A stretch of DNA of 64,000 nt from Membranipora membranacea (lineage: Eukaryota > Bryozoa > Gymnolaemata > Cheilostomatida > Membraniporidae). A program made the translations under genes and the position numbers. Under the pieces are notes generated by a model. That model was not told where the DNA came from. It did no database searches and saw only the letters and a program-made list of their open reading frames with translations. Of this stretch, positions 37,771 to 50,821 are shown piece after piece. Positions within the stretch are counted from its first letter, which is position 1, and each line of letters begins with the position of its first letter. The stretch is from NCBI GenBank assembly GCA_914767715.1, contig OU612071.1:26593681-26657680 (forward strand). The letters run 5' to 3'.

Positions 37771-38591
37771 GTACAGATCTATCCAGACAATTGTGGCTAT
37801 GATAAATGAGGAGCCAGGTGACTATGATTAGAACAGACTCGTCAATCGTTCTGTCTAAGTTCCATTTTTACCTGTGCCCCCAGTCAGCTTCACTTGAGAC
37901 AAACCAAGTTTACGGCTCCACCAACACAGTATGTGTTTTTATCTGTATTACCGGGCGATAATAACACTCAAGGAATTTCCTTCGTCTTCATTGATTTTTT
38001 CTGTTGTACGTTTTGGACATAGACATACATGAATTTTGTTAGCCGGAGACACAAAGAGGTATTCCGTATACGTATGTATCATTGGTGTTCGCAATAATGT
38101 TTTGTTTTTCATTTGTATATACTGACAGTCAGTGAGAGTAAATATTTGGTTTTTCAAATTATCATTTCTGCAATATCAATCACACTCTAGAAATTCAGCC
38201 TTCTATCGCGACCATGCTATCACTTATTTCAGTTAAGACAACCAGCTACTTTTGTTTCGAAGTGAATAACTTGAATTTGTATATTTATTAATAGAATGAA
38301 TCTAAGTGGTCTGCTTACCAAAATAGAGAGAAAACAGTCTATCAAATTAACCCAGACAGCTACACCTTATCATCTACTAGTAGAATATAATTTGTGTATA
38401 AAAGTGGAATCATACAAAAGAGAAATTAGCGCAGCAAAGCAGTATCACAGTCCACAGCACACAGATATAACTGGGCATAGGAACTCGCACATCTCGATTT
38501 TGCTGTTTGAGTTACAGTGAATCCACATGCCGTATTTGTCGAAGCTGCTGGTGTTATATTCTGTGTTTGAGTATTTCAATGAGTCAGCGTT

Positions 38592-41500
38592 TTATACTTT
38601 CTTCCTGTCTGTTAAAACTCTGATTATACATCCGTAACCTCCGACCTCAAATACCTGAAACAAAAATCAAGAGAATAAAATTCACTGAGATTATACTTGA
38701 TGAATGAGGCTGCAGTCAATAATCACTTGCTGGAATAGTAACATAAGTGTGCTGAGGTTGCAACTAGCTCCAGATTGATCATGAGTACGTTAGACTGTCA
38801 TGGGAAACCAGTTTATGGCTGCAAAGTAGACACAAAAGCATGAAACTTGCTAACTAGACTAAATTTGTTAGCATTCGGAGTTTCTTCTCCAGCTGATCAG
38901 CCACAAATTGTCATCGGGTTTTGCTAAACGGGGAAAAAGTAAAGCGTTTTTATCACTGACATGGCTGAGTTGTTATGAGGGAGTATCGATCAATTTTCAG
39001 ATAAAATAGTGGATTGCTGCGTATCAAATATGAATCAACCTCCATCAGTGGTAAACTTACACAAAGAGCCAGTTAAAACTTGCCTTCTCTTTATAAAAGT
39101 AACTATGACCACACTGATTGAATACAATATAATAAACAAGTGTCTCCCTTGTTCACTTTCTTGTCAAGAAAAATAACAAGCAGCGACACAGAGAAAGAAC
39201 TTGTCAAACTAAGTACATCATATACTGGAAGTTCTGATAAGATAAGACGACATCTGAGAGACTCGTAGAGTCAAATGTATAAAAAAAATGGTGCTGTAAA
39301 CATTAACGTTCTACACCTCCATATTCTAAACAAATTCTGTTATGGATCACAATCCCCTGAATGCACTAACTTTTCACTTTGATTGAGTCATTATAGATTT
39401 GACATCCAGCCTTTATCGAATGTATGATCCATAATGAGCTGATGTTTCAAGCAGGAAAATTTTTCTCTTTCCTCATTCTTGAACAGTTTTAGAATTTTGT
39501 CTCTTCATTTCCCGTTCTCATTTTTCCGATACATTTTGCATTCTGTCAGAGCAACCAGAGCTTTGTTACATTAAAATATATGGCTATATGGCATATATTG
39601 ACTTGACTCCGTCACTTTTTTAATATACTAGCATCGCTGACCTCTGACCTCTGGCTGGCGTTTACACCTCTAGGGTATGACGCCTTTCAAAATATGTTTC
39701 GGTTACTGGAAATTTTGAATGGATGGATATCCTTAGTCTATTTATTTATATGTCAATGTTGCTGTAGCTATGACATATGTCATAGCTATGTCCGTATAAT
39801 TCCAGTGTATCTTGGTCCATGCCAAATGATTCTCTTAGTGGCAGACAATGCTAGTGGCTACAGCTGATCATATCACATCACACAGAGGCCTAGAACAATG
39901 ACTAACAATGACTCATCATACTGATGAGATACAGACTGTTACACAATAATAAATTACTAGTTTTGGGACTCAGTCATGTTAGAGCTTACATTCACAGTTT
40001 GTCTGTTATCATCTCAATCTTATTTATGATGACAAGATATCACACAATTCAGGATATACCCTACTAAATGATACTATATTATAGTTGAGCTCCCTTTTGG
40101 CAGTCTTATCAGAATCAAACTCTACTCCACAACAGCTTATGTTAACAACAATGTCTCAGCCTAATGCCTAGTTTAAATAGCACCTTACAGTGAAATATAT
40201 TGACATTATACTATCGCCTGAAAACTGGCATTTTCTATAACGCATTTTCCAATATCAGGCTACAATCACCATGCTTCGAATGGGTGGTCCACTCCCATGT
40301 CGAATGATGAGTGCTAACGATTTCTATGACGGAAAACATGAAAAGACATCTGCTGAGACTCGGGCCTCACGGCATAGAATCTATTGTTCCATGCGCGTTA
40401 TCAATCCATCTACGCCCCTAATACAAAAATACGGTACCTGCCTTCGAATGATGAAATGAGTAAAAATGCGTTAGCATGCTACTCCCATGTATCTATTGGG
40501 CCTAAATGTAACGTAACGTCGACATATGGAAACATAGTGATTGTCTTCCTACTACAGGAACTAAGACTGCATAACTTAATTGAATACATTTACCGAAGAG
40601 GCAATGTGATGCCTCCTCAGTCTTGAACTGCAGATAGTGAGCCCAAATACATGTTTATACTTGAACTTGACTTCAAAATTATTAAGACGTCACCATAGAC
40701 TTGATATTACTAAGTCTGTGTACGTCACACATTAGGAGCTACAAACCTTTTCGTGCCACTGCAATAAGTTAGCTTGAGATCCTTCTTTTGGTGACTCAAA
40801 GCCCTTATATATGTACTTCATGAGGATGTCTAATGTGGGCTGGTCAAGGCCGTCTATAGCCTTCTTTATCTCTGATGCTTTAAATGCTGACAATACTCTG
40901 AGTACTAATGAGGCTACTCGGTCCTGTTAACAGAATGTAATAAGACAGTTGAAAGAGATCGACAGGTTTTTTGTTATGTGAGTCACAATGCTTCAAATAA
41001 AACAAGAAAGGGACTTGGGAGAGCGTTAATGACATTTGTTGATATTGTACCCAATCAAAATTGGCTACATATAATATAATAGAGAGATATGATGAACTTG
41101 CACCAATTATTGTTTAGGAGAGGATTGTATGAATTATTCCTGACATCCATAGAGAATGCTCCATGAAGACATCATAAGGCTGCTTACTCTACGTATAGCA
41201 ATTACTATGTAAAAGCTTGGATTAGATAACATTGTTATCATAATCTATACAAAGGTGTCCGAGAAAGCCCCAAACCTTTCTACATTTCTTCAAATCTAAA
41301 ATCTAAGGGCATAATAAATACTAACTCAGTGAGTGCACAGTCACGCTATTCTTAGTTCTAAGAACCATCTAAGTTCACTGCTAAGTTCTTACCTTGACAG
41401 CCTGACTTTTAGAGTTGACAGGTGGACTACTGAGAACAACCTTGAGAGCATCTGCATTTCGATTTCTGAGAGTTTCACAAGTCAAGGAAGAAAGGTGATA

Positions 41501-42270
41501 TAAAGTAACAATAAGACCAATAAGAATGGGATAACTAACTATACATGCTCTCCGGTCCGGTCTAAATATACTGTCATCATATCTTACACAACTATGGTGT
41601 TATTATGGGTAATAAAAAGGCATGGAATTATATATACAACTCAACCACTCTTAGTCTGTGTGATTAGTGGATTGATGGCACAGTATGTGTGTGCAAGAAG
41701 ACAATCAACCAGTAAGTGAGTGGTAGGAGTTAGGCGGGGACTAGTTATGACAGTTGGCTGTCACTGTTCAGCTTATCTATACAATATACTATGGGCGGCT
41801 TTTTCCAATGTCTTTGTAGATTTTCAATGCATGCTGATTAGAGTTTGAAAGCTTCCTGCCACAGACACTGCCCGAATAATCATCACTATCATCAATATGA
41901 TACTATTGATAGTAAATCAGAAGACCAGTCAAACTAGAGAATATGTAGAGATACCTACAGCAGAAATACAAATAAGGAAACCAGTCAAGCTTTGTTGAGT
42001 GCAAGGCAAAATCCTAAAGACATACTGATTTCTTCAAACAATCACAAGACAATCATTCCTTGATCATAATTCATGCACCTCAAAAAAAAATTATAAAAGT
42101 GTTCTTTATCATGAGTGCTGAAAAGGATACTGTCCTAAAAGTGTGTTAACTTCTCCATCATTTGGTCCATCAACTGAATTGTCATCTCCTGTATCATCTT
42201 CAAATCTTTCTTCATCATACTGATCCACATCAACCTTTCTAAACTGTTTGGCACCAGTGTTTACAGACAT
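38592..42270 (-). CDS. ARPC5: Actin-related protein 2/3 complex subunit 5 (ARPC5, p16-ARC)
   Basis: The smallest Arp2/3 subunit, which helps hold ARPC1 and ARPC4 in the complex that nucleates branched actin. Four exons on the - strand: 42270-42131 (start, [18 protein letters not shown], the conserved acidic N-terminus), 41465-41393 ([19 protein letters not shown]), 40923-40747 ([11 protein letters not shown]...[15 protein letters not shown]...LLQWHEK) and 38654-38592 ([17 protein letters not shown], stop). Junctions keep phase with GT/AG borders and give 150 residues, against 151 in human ARPC5. All diagnostic motifs ([30 protein letters not shown]) are present, so the gene looks functional. 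The last intron is about 2.1 kb. A candidate AATAAA is on the - strand at 38284-38289. It is divergent from RPL35, with 330 bp between the start codons. Confidence 0.97.
39765..39788. other. Perfect 24-bp palindrome in ARPC5 intron 3
   Basis: TAGCTATGACAT followed directly by its reverse complement ATGTCATAGCTA, with no spacer. It contains back-to-back TGACATATGTCA. Could be a dimeric factor site or chance. Confidence 0.7.
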
Positions 42271-42600
42271 AATTGCAAGAGTAGTTGTCAGGAGAAAAAT
42301 GAGACTGACAAAGTATTAGTTTCTCTTTCACTTCCTTCTTAAACTCCTCCTACTTCCGGATAAGGTAACTCTATAATATCATGTATTGTTCACAGATTTG
42401 AGAAGTACAGAGGAGTTTGTTGATGAATTCATTTCTATAGAGTAAAATTATAATTATTTCATATTGATAATTTGACAAAGACTATTGAAATTTCTATCTC
42501 CAAGAGATGTTTGGTGGTGAAAGTGTTTTAGTGAGACTAAAAATACGACCTTGACATAACATGCCTCGTTTTCATCCTTTACTAAATTGACTTTTTCAAG
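42271..42600. promoter_or_regulatory. Probable bidirectional promoter between ARPC5 and RPL35
   Basis: The whole 330-bp space between the two start codons must contain both 5' UTRs and promoters. ACTTCCGGA at 42352-42360 is a good ETS/GABP-type site, common in bidirectional housekeeping promoters. Pyrimidine tracts (TTTCTCTTTCACTTCC at about 42320) are of the kind used as transcription starts in ribosomal protein genes. Start sites cannot be set from sequence alone. Confidence 0.6.
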
Positions 42601-44748
<2,148 letters not shown>

Positions 44749-44812
44749 CTCTACTGTTATCCTTCTTTGTTTTATATAAGCTTGTCAATTTCTCTCTTAT
44801 GTCATCATGAGC

Positions 44813-44818
44813 AATAAA
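44813..44818 (+). terminator. Polyadenylation signal of RPL35
   Basis: AATAAA 65 bases downstream of the RPL35 stop codon. Confidence 0.85.
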
Positions 44819-45790
44819 AAACTCTGAAAATCCAGTCTATTACCTCGCTATCTAATCATTATAATCAGTATATGTGTATAATCATTATCATCAGTATCAT
44901 TATAATCACTACAATCAGTATATGTGGCTAGTCGTAGTCCGGGTACATAGTAATGTCAAAATTGACACCTGTTGGGTTACGAGAGGTACATGTTCAGTAA
45001 TTCATAGACAATTCGCTGCGATTCCGGTTGGAGTAAAAACAATTGCTATAATTTCATCTCTTGGCTGTGCTCAGAAGTTTTTTCGAATGGATTATGGAAT
45101 AAAAAATTATATATATATGACACAACACGCCTTGGAGAAAGTGATAATTCCTATGCCCGCACGAAAGGGCAACTCCAAATTTAGATTACTCTATAACTAA
45201 GATGTGTAGAGCTGCAGCCTGAGAACCTGTCTATAATGGAACATAACATGTCTTGAGTTATTTATTGGTAATACGTTTTTGACGTGACTGCTAACTGTGA
45301 TCCAAACCAATGGTGAAGCTTACAAACTTGGCGAAGCGATATTACGGATTATTGTAGCGGTTTCATTGTAAATGATGCTCTAATGGATGGTATCTCTGTA
45401 GTAATAGCCAAATCTGACCACTATCTTGCCTAAAATTGGCACGCATTAAAAATCCTGTTTGGTGAGTGGCATCCAGTGGATTATGGACCTACAAATCGCA
45501 ATGATTTCACACAATAATCTTCCGGAAATCGGTTACACATCTCCTAAATTTGGGCATTGTGACTATCTGTCCTACGCAAGTAACAAATTGCTGATTCCGT
45601 CACTTTATTGACCAACCTCTGACCCAAAGTAAAGCCTCTGCACGAGAGCACCAGTACCAATCTACAACATAATACCCTCCTAGAGTAGAACCCCTGTAAT
45701 TAGTACATCCTGTACCTTGGGATGTAACATGTGGTGTGTAGACTGTAGGGGGTTGTTATGGTCTGTTTATGCAGTAGATGGTGGTAAATT
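44819..45790. other. Unassigned sequence downstream of RPL35
   Basis: ATCATTATAATCAGTAT-type short repeats at 44855-44930, otherwise nothing supportable. Confidence 0.45.
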
Positions 45791-45840
45791 GGGGGTGTAG
45801 CTCAAGTGGTAGAGCGCTCGATCGATACCCGGCACCTCCA
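45791..45840 (+). pseudogene. tRNA-Ala remnant lacking the anticodon arm
   Basis: The acceptor and D-arm (GGGGGTGTAGCTCAAGTGGT..AGAGCG) are joined directly to the T-loop and 3' acceptor (ATCGATACCCGGCACCTCCA). The terminal 7-base stem GGGGGTG can still pair with CACCTCC through G-T at one position. The anticodon stem and loop and most of the T-stem 5' half, about 22 bases, are missing. Possibly the head of a SINE, because unique-looking sequence follows, or a deleted tRNA gene. Confidence 0.7.
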
Positions 45841-46809
45841 AAATTTTATTGGATTATCAAGGTATATGCCTAGGAGTACAAAGGCACCCTTGGTATGAGT
45901 TTGTATCGCTTAGAAAGTCCTGGTGAAAAATGACTCACATCTGAAGCTGAATAAGCCGAAGGTCAACTAATCAAGTCATAAGGGTTCAGTATTAAGCACA
46001 AGATCAGAATCAAGCAAGATTCTTTGCTTTTCACGAAGGACCGGTCTTTAAATCTAGTGTTCCATCAGAGAGGGAACCCTCCCTCCCTGATTCCGTTTAA
46101 ATTATTACCCGTTTATTGAATGATTGGGAGTTGTTTACCTATTATCAAGGAGTGCACAATTACCATTTAGCTAACAAAAGTTTTCTTCAAAATATTAACG
46201 TGAGCAGAGTTTGGGTCCATGATGTCCATATGCTTTTCACTCCGCACATGTGTTTTCATGATCAGTCTTGAGTATATGGACAAAAACATTTACTTCAACT
46301 CAAAAGAATGAAAACCATATGTGAGATTGATGTGTAATGTGTTAGTAGTTATAGGCTAAACTAAACTAGGAGTATTCCATTGCTGATGTGGTGCATTGTG
46401 AGATATTTGAATTTTTGATGCACAACATTGTTGGACTGCTGCATTGTTGTAGCGCTGCATTGTTGCGGTGCTGCTTTGCTTGCATCTACGTAATCGAACT
46501 TCATTGACAAGTTTTTTCTACTCCCTCTGGCAGCAACTTGAAGAATAAAAAAAAGAGATTGATTGAAGAGATCTTTATCCAGAAATGTAAACAATGAGGT
46601 AGATGAAAGCTTGTGAACCATGAGCCGGTTCTCTCAAAATTTTAAACTTACTAAGTTTTAATTTGATCACAGACATCAACCTAGCCGTTGAGGCGGCCCC
46701 TATTGAGAGCCAACACATCGGTCAAGTGACAGTCCCATCTGATGTTTTGTTCTAATAATCATGGTTATACCATACAAGACCTGAATTAATGTCAAGAAAC
46801 TTGTTATAT

Positions 46810-47221
46810 TCTAAGCCGAATCTGCTTAATCACATGAGATATTAAATATGCTGTGACACTCGGATCAATATTTATTGACATGTTGAGTGTTTTCAGTTGT
46901 TATCCACCCACTGATATTAGTTGGATAACTCAAAAACTTTTGAACAAAAATTTTATCAACCCTCAGTCTCAACAGGCCAGATTGGTCCTAACAGATTAGA
47001 TCGATGTCTCCATCCCCTTAGCTGGTGACAGCCTACTGGTAGAATGAGGCAACTTGGAATGCAGGCAAATATAATCAACTCTAATCTAAAAGGAAAACAT
47101 CGCTCAGCCGCTAGCGGTCGAGATGAATAGAACAAAACTACTGACCCTGATGGGACTCGAACCCACAATCTTCTGATTCGAAGTCAGACGCCTTGTCCAT
47201 TGGGCCACAGGGCCAGATATT
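46810..47221 (-). repeat. tRNA-Arg-headed repeat unit, copy A
   Basis: Matches copy B (47985-48374) in the same orientation. Shared parts are the tRNA with the 8 bases AAATATCT before it, then AGTAGTTTTGTTCTATTCAT and CTCGACCGCTA after it. Further conserved islands (CTTGGAATGCAGGCAAAT, TTAGTTGGATAACTC, ATATGCTGTG) extend for about 330 bases. The layout tRNA head plus body is SINE-like; a local segmental duplication is the alternative. Confidence 0.7.
47142..47214 (-). tRNA. tRNA-Arg (anticodon UCG)
   Basis: 73-nt cloverleaf on the - strand. The acceptor GGCCCTG pairs with CAGGGTC (one G-T). The discriminator is A. The D-arm is GTGGCCCAATGGACAAGGC, the anticodon stem TCTGA/TCAGA has loop CTTCGAA giving anticodon TCG, and the T-arm holds the B-box GGTTCGAGTCCC. 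All stems pair. Lies within a repeated unit, so copy number in the genome may be high. Confidence 0.9.
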
Positions 47222-47625
47222 TCCACGAGTATACTCGATATAATTGAAAAAATGTCTGGAATTCTCCAACATACATGAATATGAGGGGAAATCTGAGCCC
47301 TGAGTTGCCCAAATTTAACCCAAAAGTCTTAAGTAACTCAGGCTTATCCAATCTGGGTGGTTTAGAGCCAGGTAATAAGTCAGCCCAATATGTATCAGCA
47401 TTCTCCCAATCAGATAGGGGAGATAACTTAGCTTTGTTGAGGTACATTCAATGGAATGAATGACCACAATCCTGTGAGTATATTTTTGTGATTCTTTGGT
47501 ATACTGGCCAGAGCAAGTGGGATAACTCTGCCATTTATAACCGTTATGTTCCTTGCAAGTTTGTACTTATACTTGTATTTGTATAATATTCATATTACAA
47601 TTGTATTTTTCCTATATATTTACAG

Positions 47626-47699
47626 TAATCTAACGGGTCACAGCTGTACGGAGGATTATTATAGATGGTCTAGTCTAGTGCCTGCAATTTTGTGGACAA
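47626..47699 (+). CDS. Isolated exon-like segment, unidentified
   Basis: Between an acceptor (ATTTACAG, ending near 47625) and a donor (GTATGT), the + strand has an open frame reading LTGHSCTEDYYRWSSLVPA in part. No neighbours could be joined to it. It could belong to a transposase gene or be an exon relic. No family recognised. Confidence 0.3.
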
Positions 47700-47984
47700 G
47701 GTATGTATAGTATAATTAATTTTACTGCAATTGAATTTAAATTAAGTGTAAACTGTTGCATCAAAACCTGTAACAATTTAAGACCTTGCTCTAGTTTATA
47801 CCTGTGTAGTCTGAGATTCATACACATCTCATTTTAGTTCTTGTGAAGCGATGATCAGAAAAATAAATTGATATTGTTTCAAGTCTTCTTTATTTAAATT
47901 TCCACTCAGAAACGCAACGATTACAATAACAGATGATGACTTTTGAGATCTCTGACTTGAGTAAATATCAAGAGACTTTGTGAT

Positions 47985-48374
47985 ATCCCCAGCCAAATCT
48001 GTTAAACCACATGAGATGTAAAATATGCTGTGTAACTCGGATCAATCAGTGAGCATTCATTTTGTAAAGTAGTTTTCGTAATTATCTGCTCATTGATACT
48101 AGTTGGATAACTCCAAACTTTGGAGACAAACTTCTATCCACCCTCATTCTTATCAGGCCGGATTGGACCTCTCGGTTTAAATCAAGCTTTGCCCCAGGTT
48201 GGAGCAACTTGGAATGCAGGCAAATTGGAGTCAGCTCTAATCTAGGTATCAGGCACTCAGACGATAGCGGTCGAGATGAATAGAACAAAACTACTGACTC
48301 TGATGGGACTCGAACCCACAATCTTCTGATTCGAAGTCAGACGCCTTGTCCATTGGGCCACAGGGCCAGATATT
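47985..48374 (-). repeat. tRNA-Arg-headed repeat unit, copy B
   Basis: Second copy of the unit at 46810-47221, about 1.15 kb to the right in the same orientation. The tRNA part and its 30 bases of 3' flank are almost identical; the remaining body has diverged more and contains indels. Confidence 0.7.
48295..48367 (-). tRNA. tRNA-Arg (UCG), second copy with one acceptor mismatch
   Basis: Identical to the tRNA at 47142-47214 except that the 3' acceptor strand reads CAGAGTC instead of CAGGGTC. This puts a C-A mismatch at the fourth acceptor pair. All other stems, the anticodon TCG and the internal promoter boxes are intact. It may be transcribed, but the mismatch could lower function; a pseudogene or SINE head is equally possible. 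Confidence 0.7.
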
Positions 48375-48634
48375 TGACTACAACAATACTTAAAAAAATT
48401 GAAATGCTGTAAAATTCTTTAAAAAAATTAAATAATCTACTATTCTCAATAAATTTAGAGAGAGCTTCAAAGAAAATTGAATCACTAAGTTTTACAATGC
48501 TGCAGGTCAAATTGAGACTCTTAGTTGTGTAGAACATGTTATGTGATCAAATCATATCGCACAAATCTGTGTAAAATAAGCAGCTGCTCATCTAAATCAA
48601 ATACTTATGAAAAACCTTCTAATTATCTTATATA

Positions 48635-50234
48635 GCTATTTGCACTTGGAATCAAACCGAGCATCGTTGTTCTAGGGCTTTGCTTTATTATTTTGTGATG
48701 GCTTGGAATCAGAGCATACCGCAGATTAAGAGTTTTAAAGAGTGAAGTACAGTGGGATGCACATTTAAATGTGCCATGAATCTTGTTAAGTAATATGATA
48801 ATGTACCGGTGACAACCATATTAGTCAAATTTGGCGCAAGCCTTACGGTAACTACAGAGTGTTGGACTGCCCTTTCTGCTGCATGGAAATTTTTATCTAC
48901 AACTTGGTTAGTGAGTTGAGCACTCTTTGGTTTGAGGCCTCCTGATTCTTGCGGCCGAATAGAGAACAGTCAGCTGCTGAGGGATCACTAGTTGTACTTA
49001 AAAAGTCTGCACACTAAGAGCAGTTGAGTTTTCCGGCTTCTAAGAATGTATTCACGTTAATAATAAGAACTAATAATGAGCGGCCAGCCTGATACACTTA
49101 GGGATATCAATACAGACATATACCAACCATACAAATTATATTATTGCTGGTAACAAATAGCATGTGTCGGTCTAGCATGTTATTGCAAGCTTTGTTGTGG
49201 GGTAGGGGGTTCAACAAGCTCATCAAGACAGTCAGGGGTCATACAAACATACTTGGCTAAATAAAGCTGATGCATCAACTAATCCAACACAAGATAATCC
49301 TGTAACATTGTATGGTGAAATATGGATTCCCACAATGCAATTCTAGATTGGAATATTTAAATGGGATCAGAAGAAAATCCTAAATCCTATTATAATACTG
49401 ATGGGAATCAAACCAATGTATTATGGGATATTGCTGCAAGGTAATTGTGACCCTGTTTTCAGTTGTTGTGTTAGGGAATGTAGAATTCATGGCTGATGAT
49501 TATTACCTAACATCTATTATAGAATTTTAGCAGATCAAATCCTTTTCAACAAAACCTGAAAATAAACCCATGTAGCGCAACAGGTGCACTATGTTTATTA
49601 ATTTCAGTGTGGTTGGTGTTGGAATGGTACAATAGCCCACCAAGCCCCTTATCGACCGCCTATGGCCACGATCGCCATCCCAAAAGTCATTAGGGCTGAC
49701 TGTACATAATCCAAAGCCATCAAAGTTTTAGTGGTCTATCATAAAATACCTTTACAATATGTTATCCTTATCTAACCAAAGTTGCGGGGGGGGGGGGGTG
49801 GAAATTCAATTTCTTTGTTTTGTTATATACTTAATTTTTTTCATTTCAATCGTTAGTCGTGATGATTGAGCAGAAATAATGACCACATACAGACAGACTA
49901 CACTCATCCCATCTAACAGCGGGAAGACTATTATACACCTTGCAACGCTTTGTGGGAAGATGACATTCTTTCAACAATACAAGGGTTGGGAGAAAATTTT
50001 TAAAGATATTATATATTGATGAGAATTAAACCACTACGTATGTATTATGGTATATTTCAGCAAGCTTATTGTGACCCGGTGTTCAGCAGTTGTCTGAGAA
50101 AATGAAAAATTCATACCAAATAATTTGTTTGAAGCATCATGTCAAACAATCCTTCAAATCATTGTATTTAACAAATGGATAACCTTGGATATTCCTAAAA
50201 CAAGATGCTCGGTTTGATTCCAAGTGCAAATAGC
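48635..50234. mobile_element. 1.6-kb element with 31-bp perfect terminal inverted repeats
   Basis: The left end, 48635-48665, begins GCTATTTGCACTTGGAATCA. It is the exact reverse complement of 50204-50234 over 31 bases, with a further ~10 bases matching except for one or two changes (TTGTTCTAGG versus TTGTTTTAGG). The interior has no coding frame. It contains a divergent direct duplication (about 49370-49560 and 49985-50170, both with TATTATGG.ATAT and TTGTGACCC..T.TTCAG) and a 13-base G run (49786-49798). No convincing target duplication was seen. The ends include GGTTTGATTCC, a B-box-like string, so a pair of inverted SINEs is a second reading. Confidence 0.5.
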
Positions 50235-50767
50235 GAGGTGTTTACACTCACCAGAACTGGCGCCAGACTTTTTAAGGCACTTTCTGTTCATAGTGTTAGC
50301 TCTGTATATTTGCGCATAATATATACAAATTTATATTGAGCATTTTGTATTTCTACTCCTTAAAATTACTTTCTAAGTACACTGAATTTTCTTACATAAT
50401 ACCATATCATTATAATTTTGTGATTATTGTGATACATTATTAGAAGATTTTTTTTCATGCAACTTATATGAAAGTCTGTTAAGTTGAAATTGGCGCTCCA
50501 ACTTTTTTGGACAACATCCATCAATTCTCAAGAGGGTAAGCTTAACACGACAAAGATCTGGTCTGCATCTTGGCTTCAGCAGACTTGATTGGTGTTGGGG
50601 TACCATAGATAGAAAGTTTGATGATAGTCAGAACAAGGACTAGGAGGTATAGACAGAAGAGTGTCTGTTACGTCTCTCTTCTTGGTAAGAAGTGTTTTTC
50701 TGGTATCTGAATACCATAGAAAGTTGTGTTAGTCTTAGTTAGTGTTATGTACATTAAATGTAATCAA
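50235..50767. other. Unassigned sequence before the LINE
   Basis: No gene or repeat structure supported beyond AT-rich stretches and short open frames. Confidence 0.4.
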
Positions 50768-50821
50768 ACAGAAAGTAGCACTAGTTAGTAGGTAGGAGCA
50801 ACCTGTTACTCCTTGCAAGGG
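50768..50821 (+). repeat. 53-bp segment shared with 55762-55814
   Basis: ACAGAAAGTAGCACTAGTTA and the following ~33 bases occur in both places with two substitutions. Here the segment leads into the LINE; there it leads into the 59-bp satellite. Within this copy the 22-base string GAGCAACCTGTTACTCCTTG(CA) is also repeated immediately downstream (about 50816-50840). Confidence 0.85.

Noticed and set aside
40271-40626. Two overlapping + strand frames of 60-80 codons
   Set aside because: They lie in ARPC5 intron 3, have no splice context and no recognisable motif.
48838-48852. CCTTACGGTA, resembling the end of the TA-flanked MITE
   Set aside because: Only about ten bases match; the rest of the 22-bp terminal repeat and a partner end are missing.
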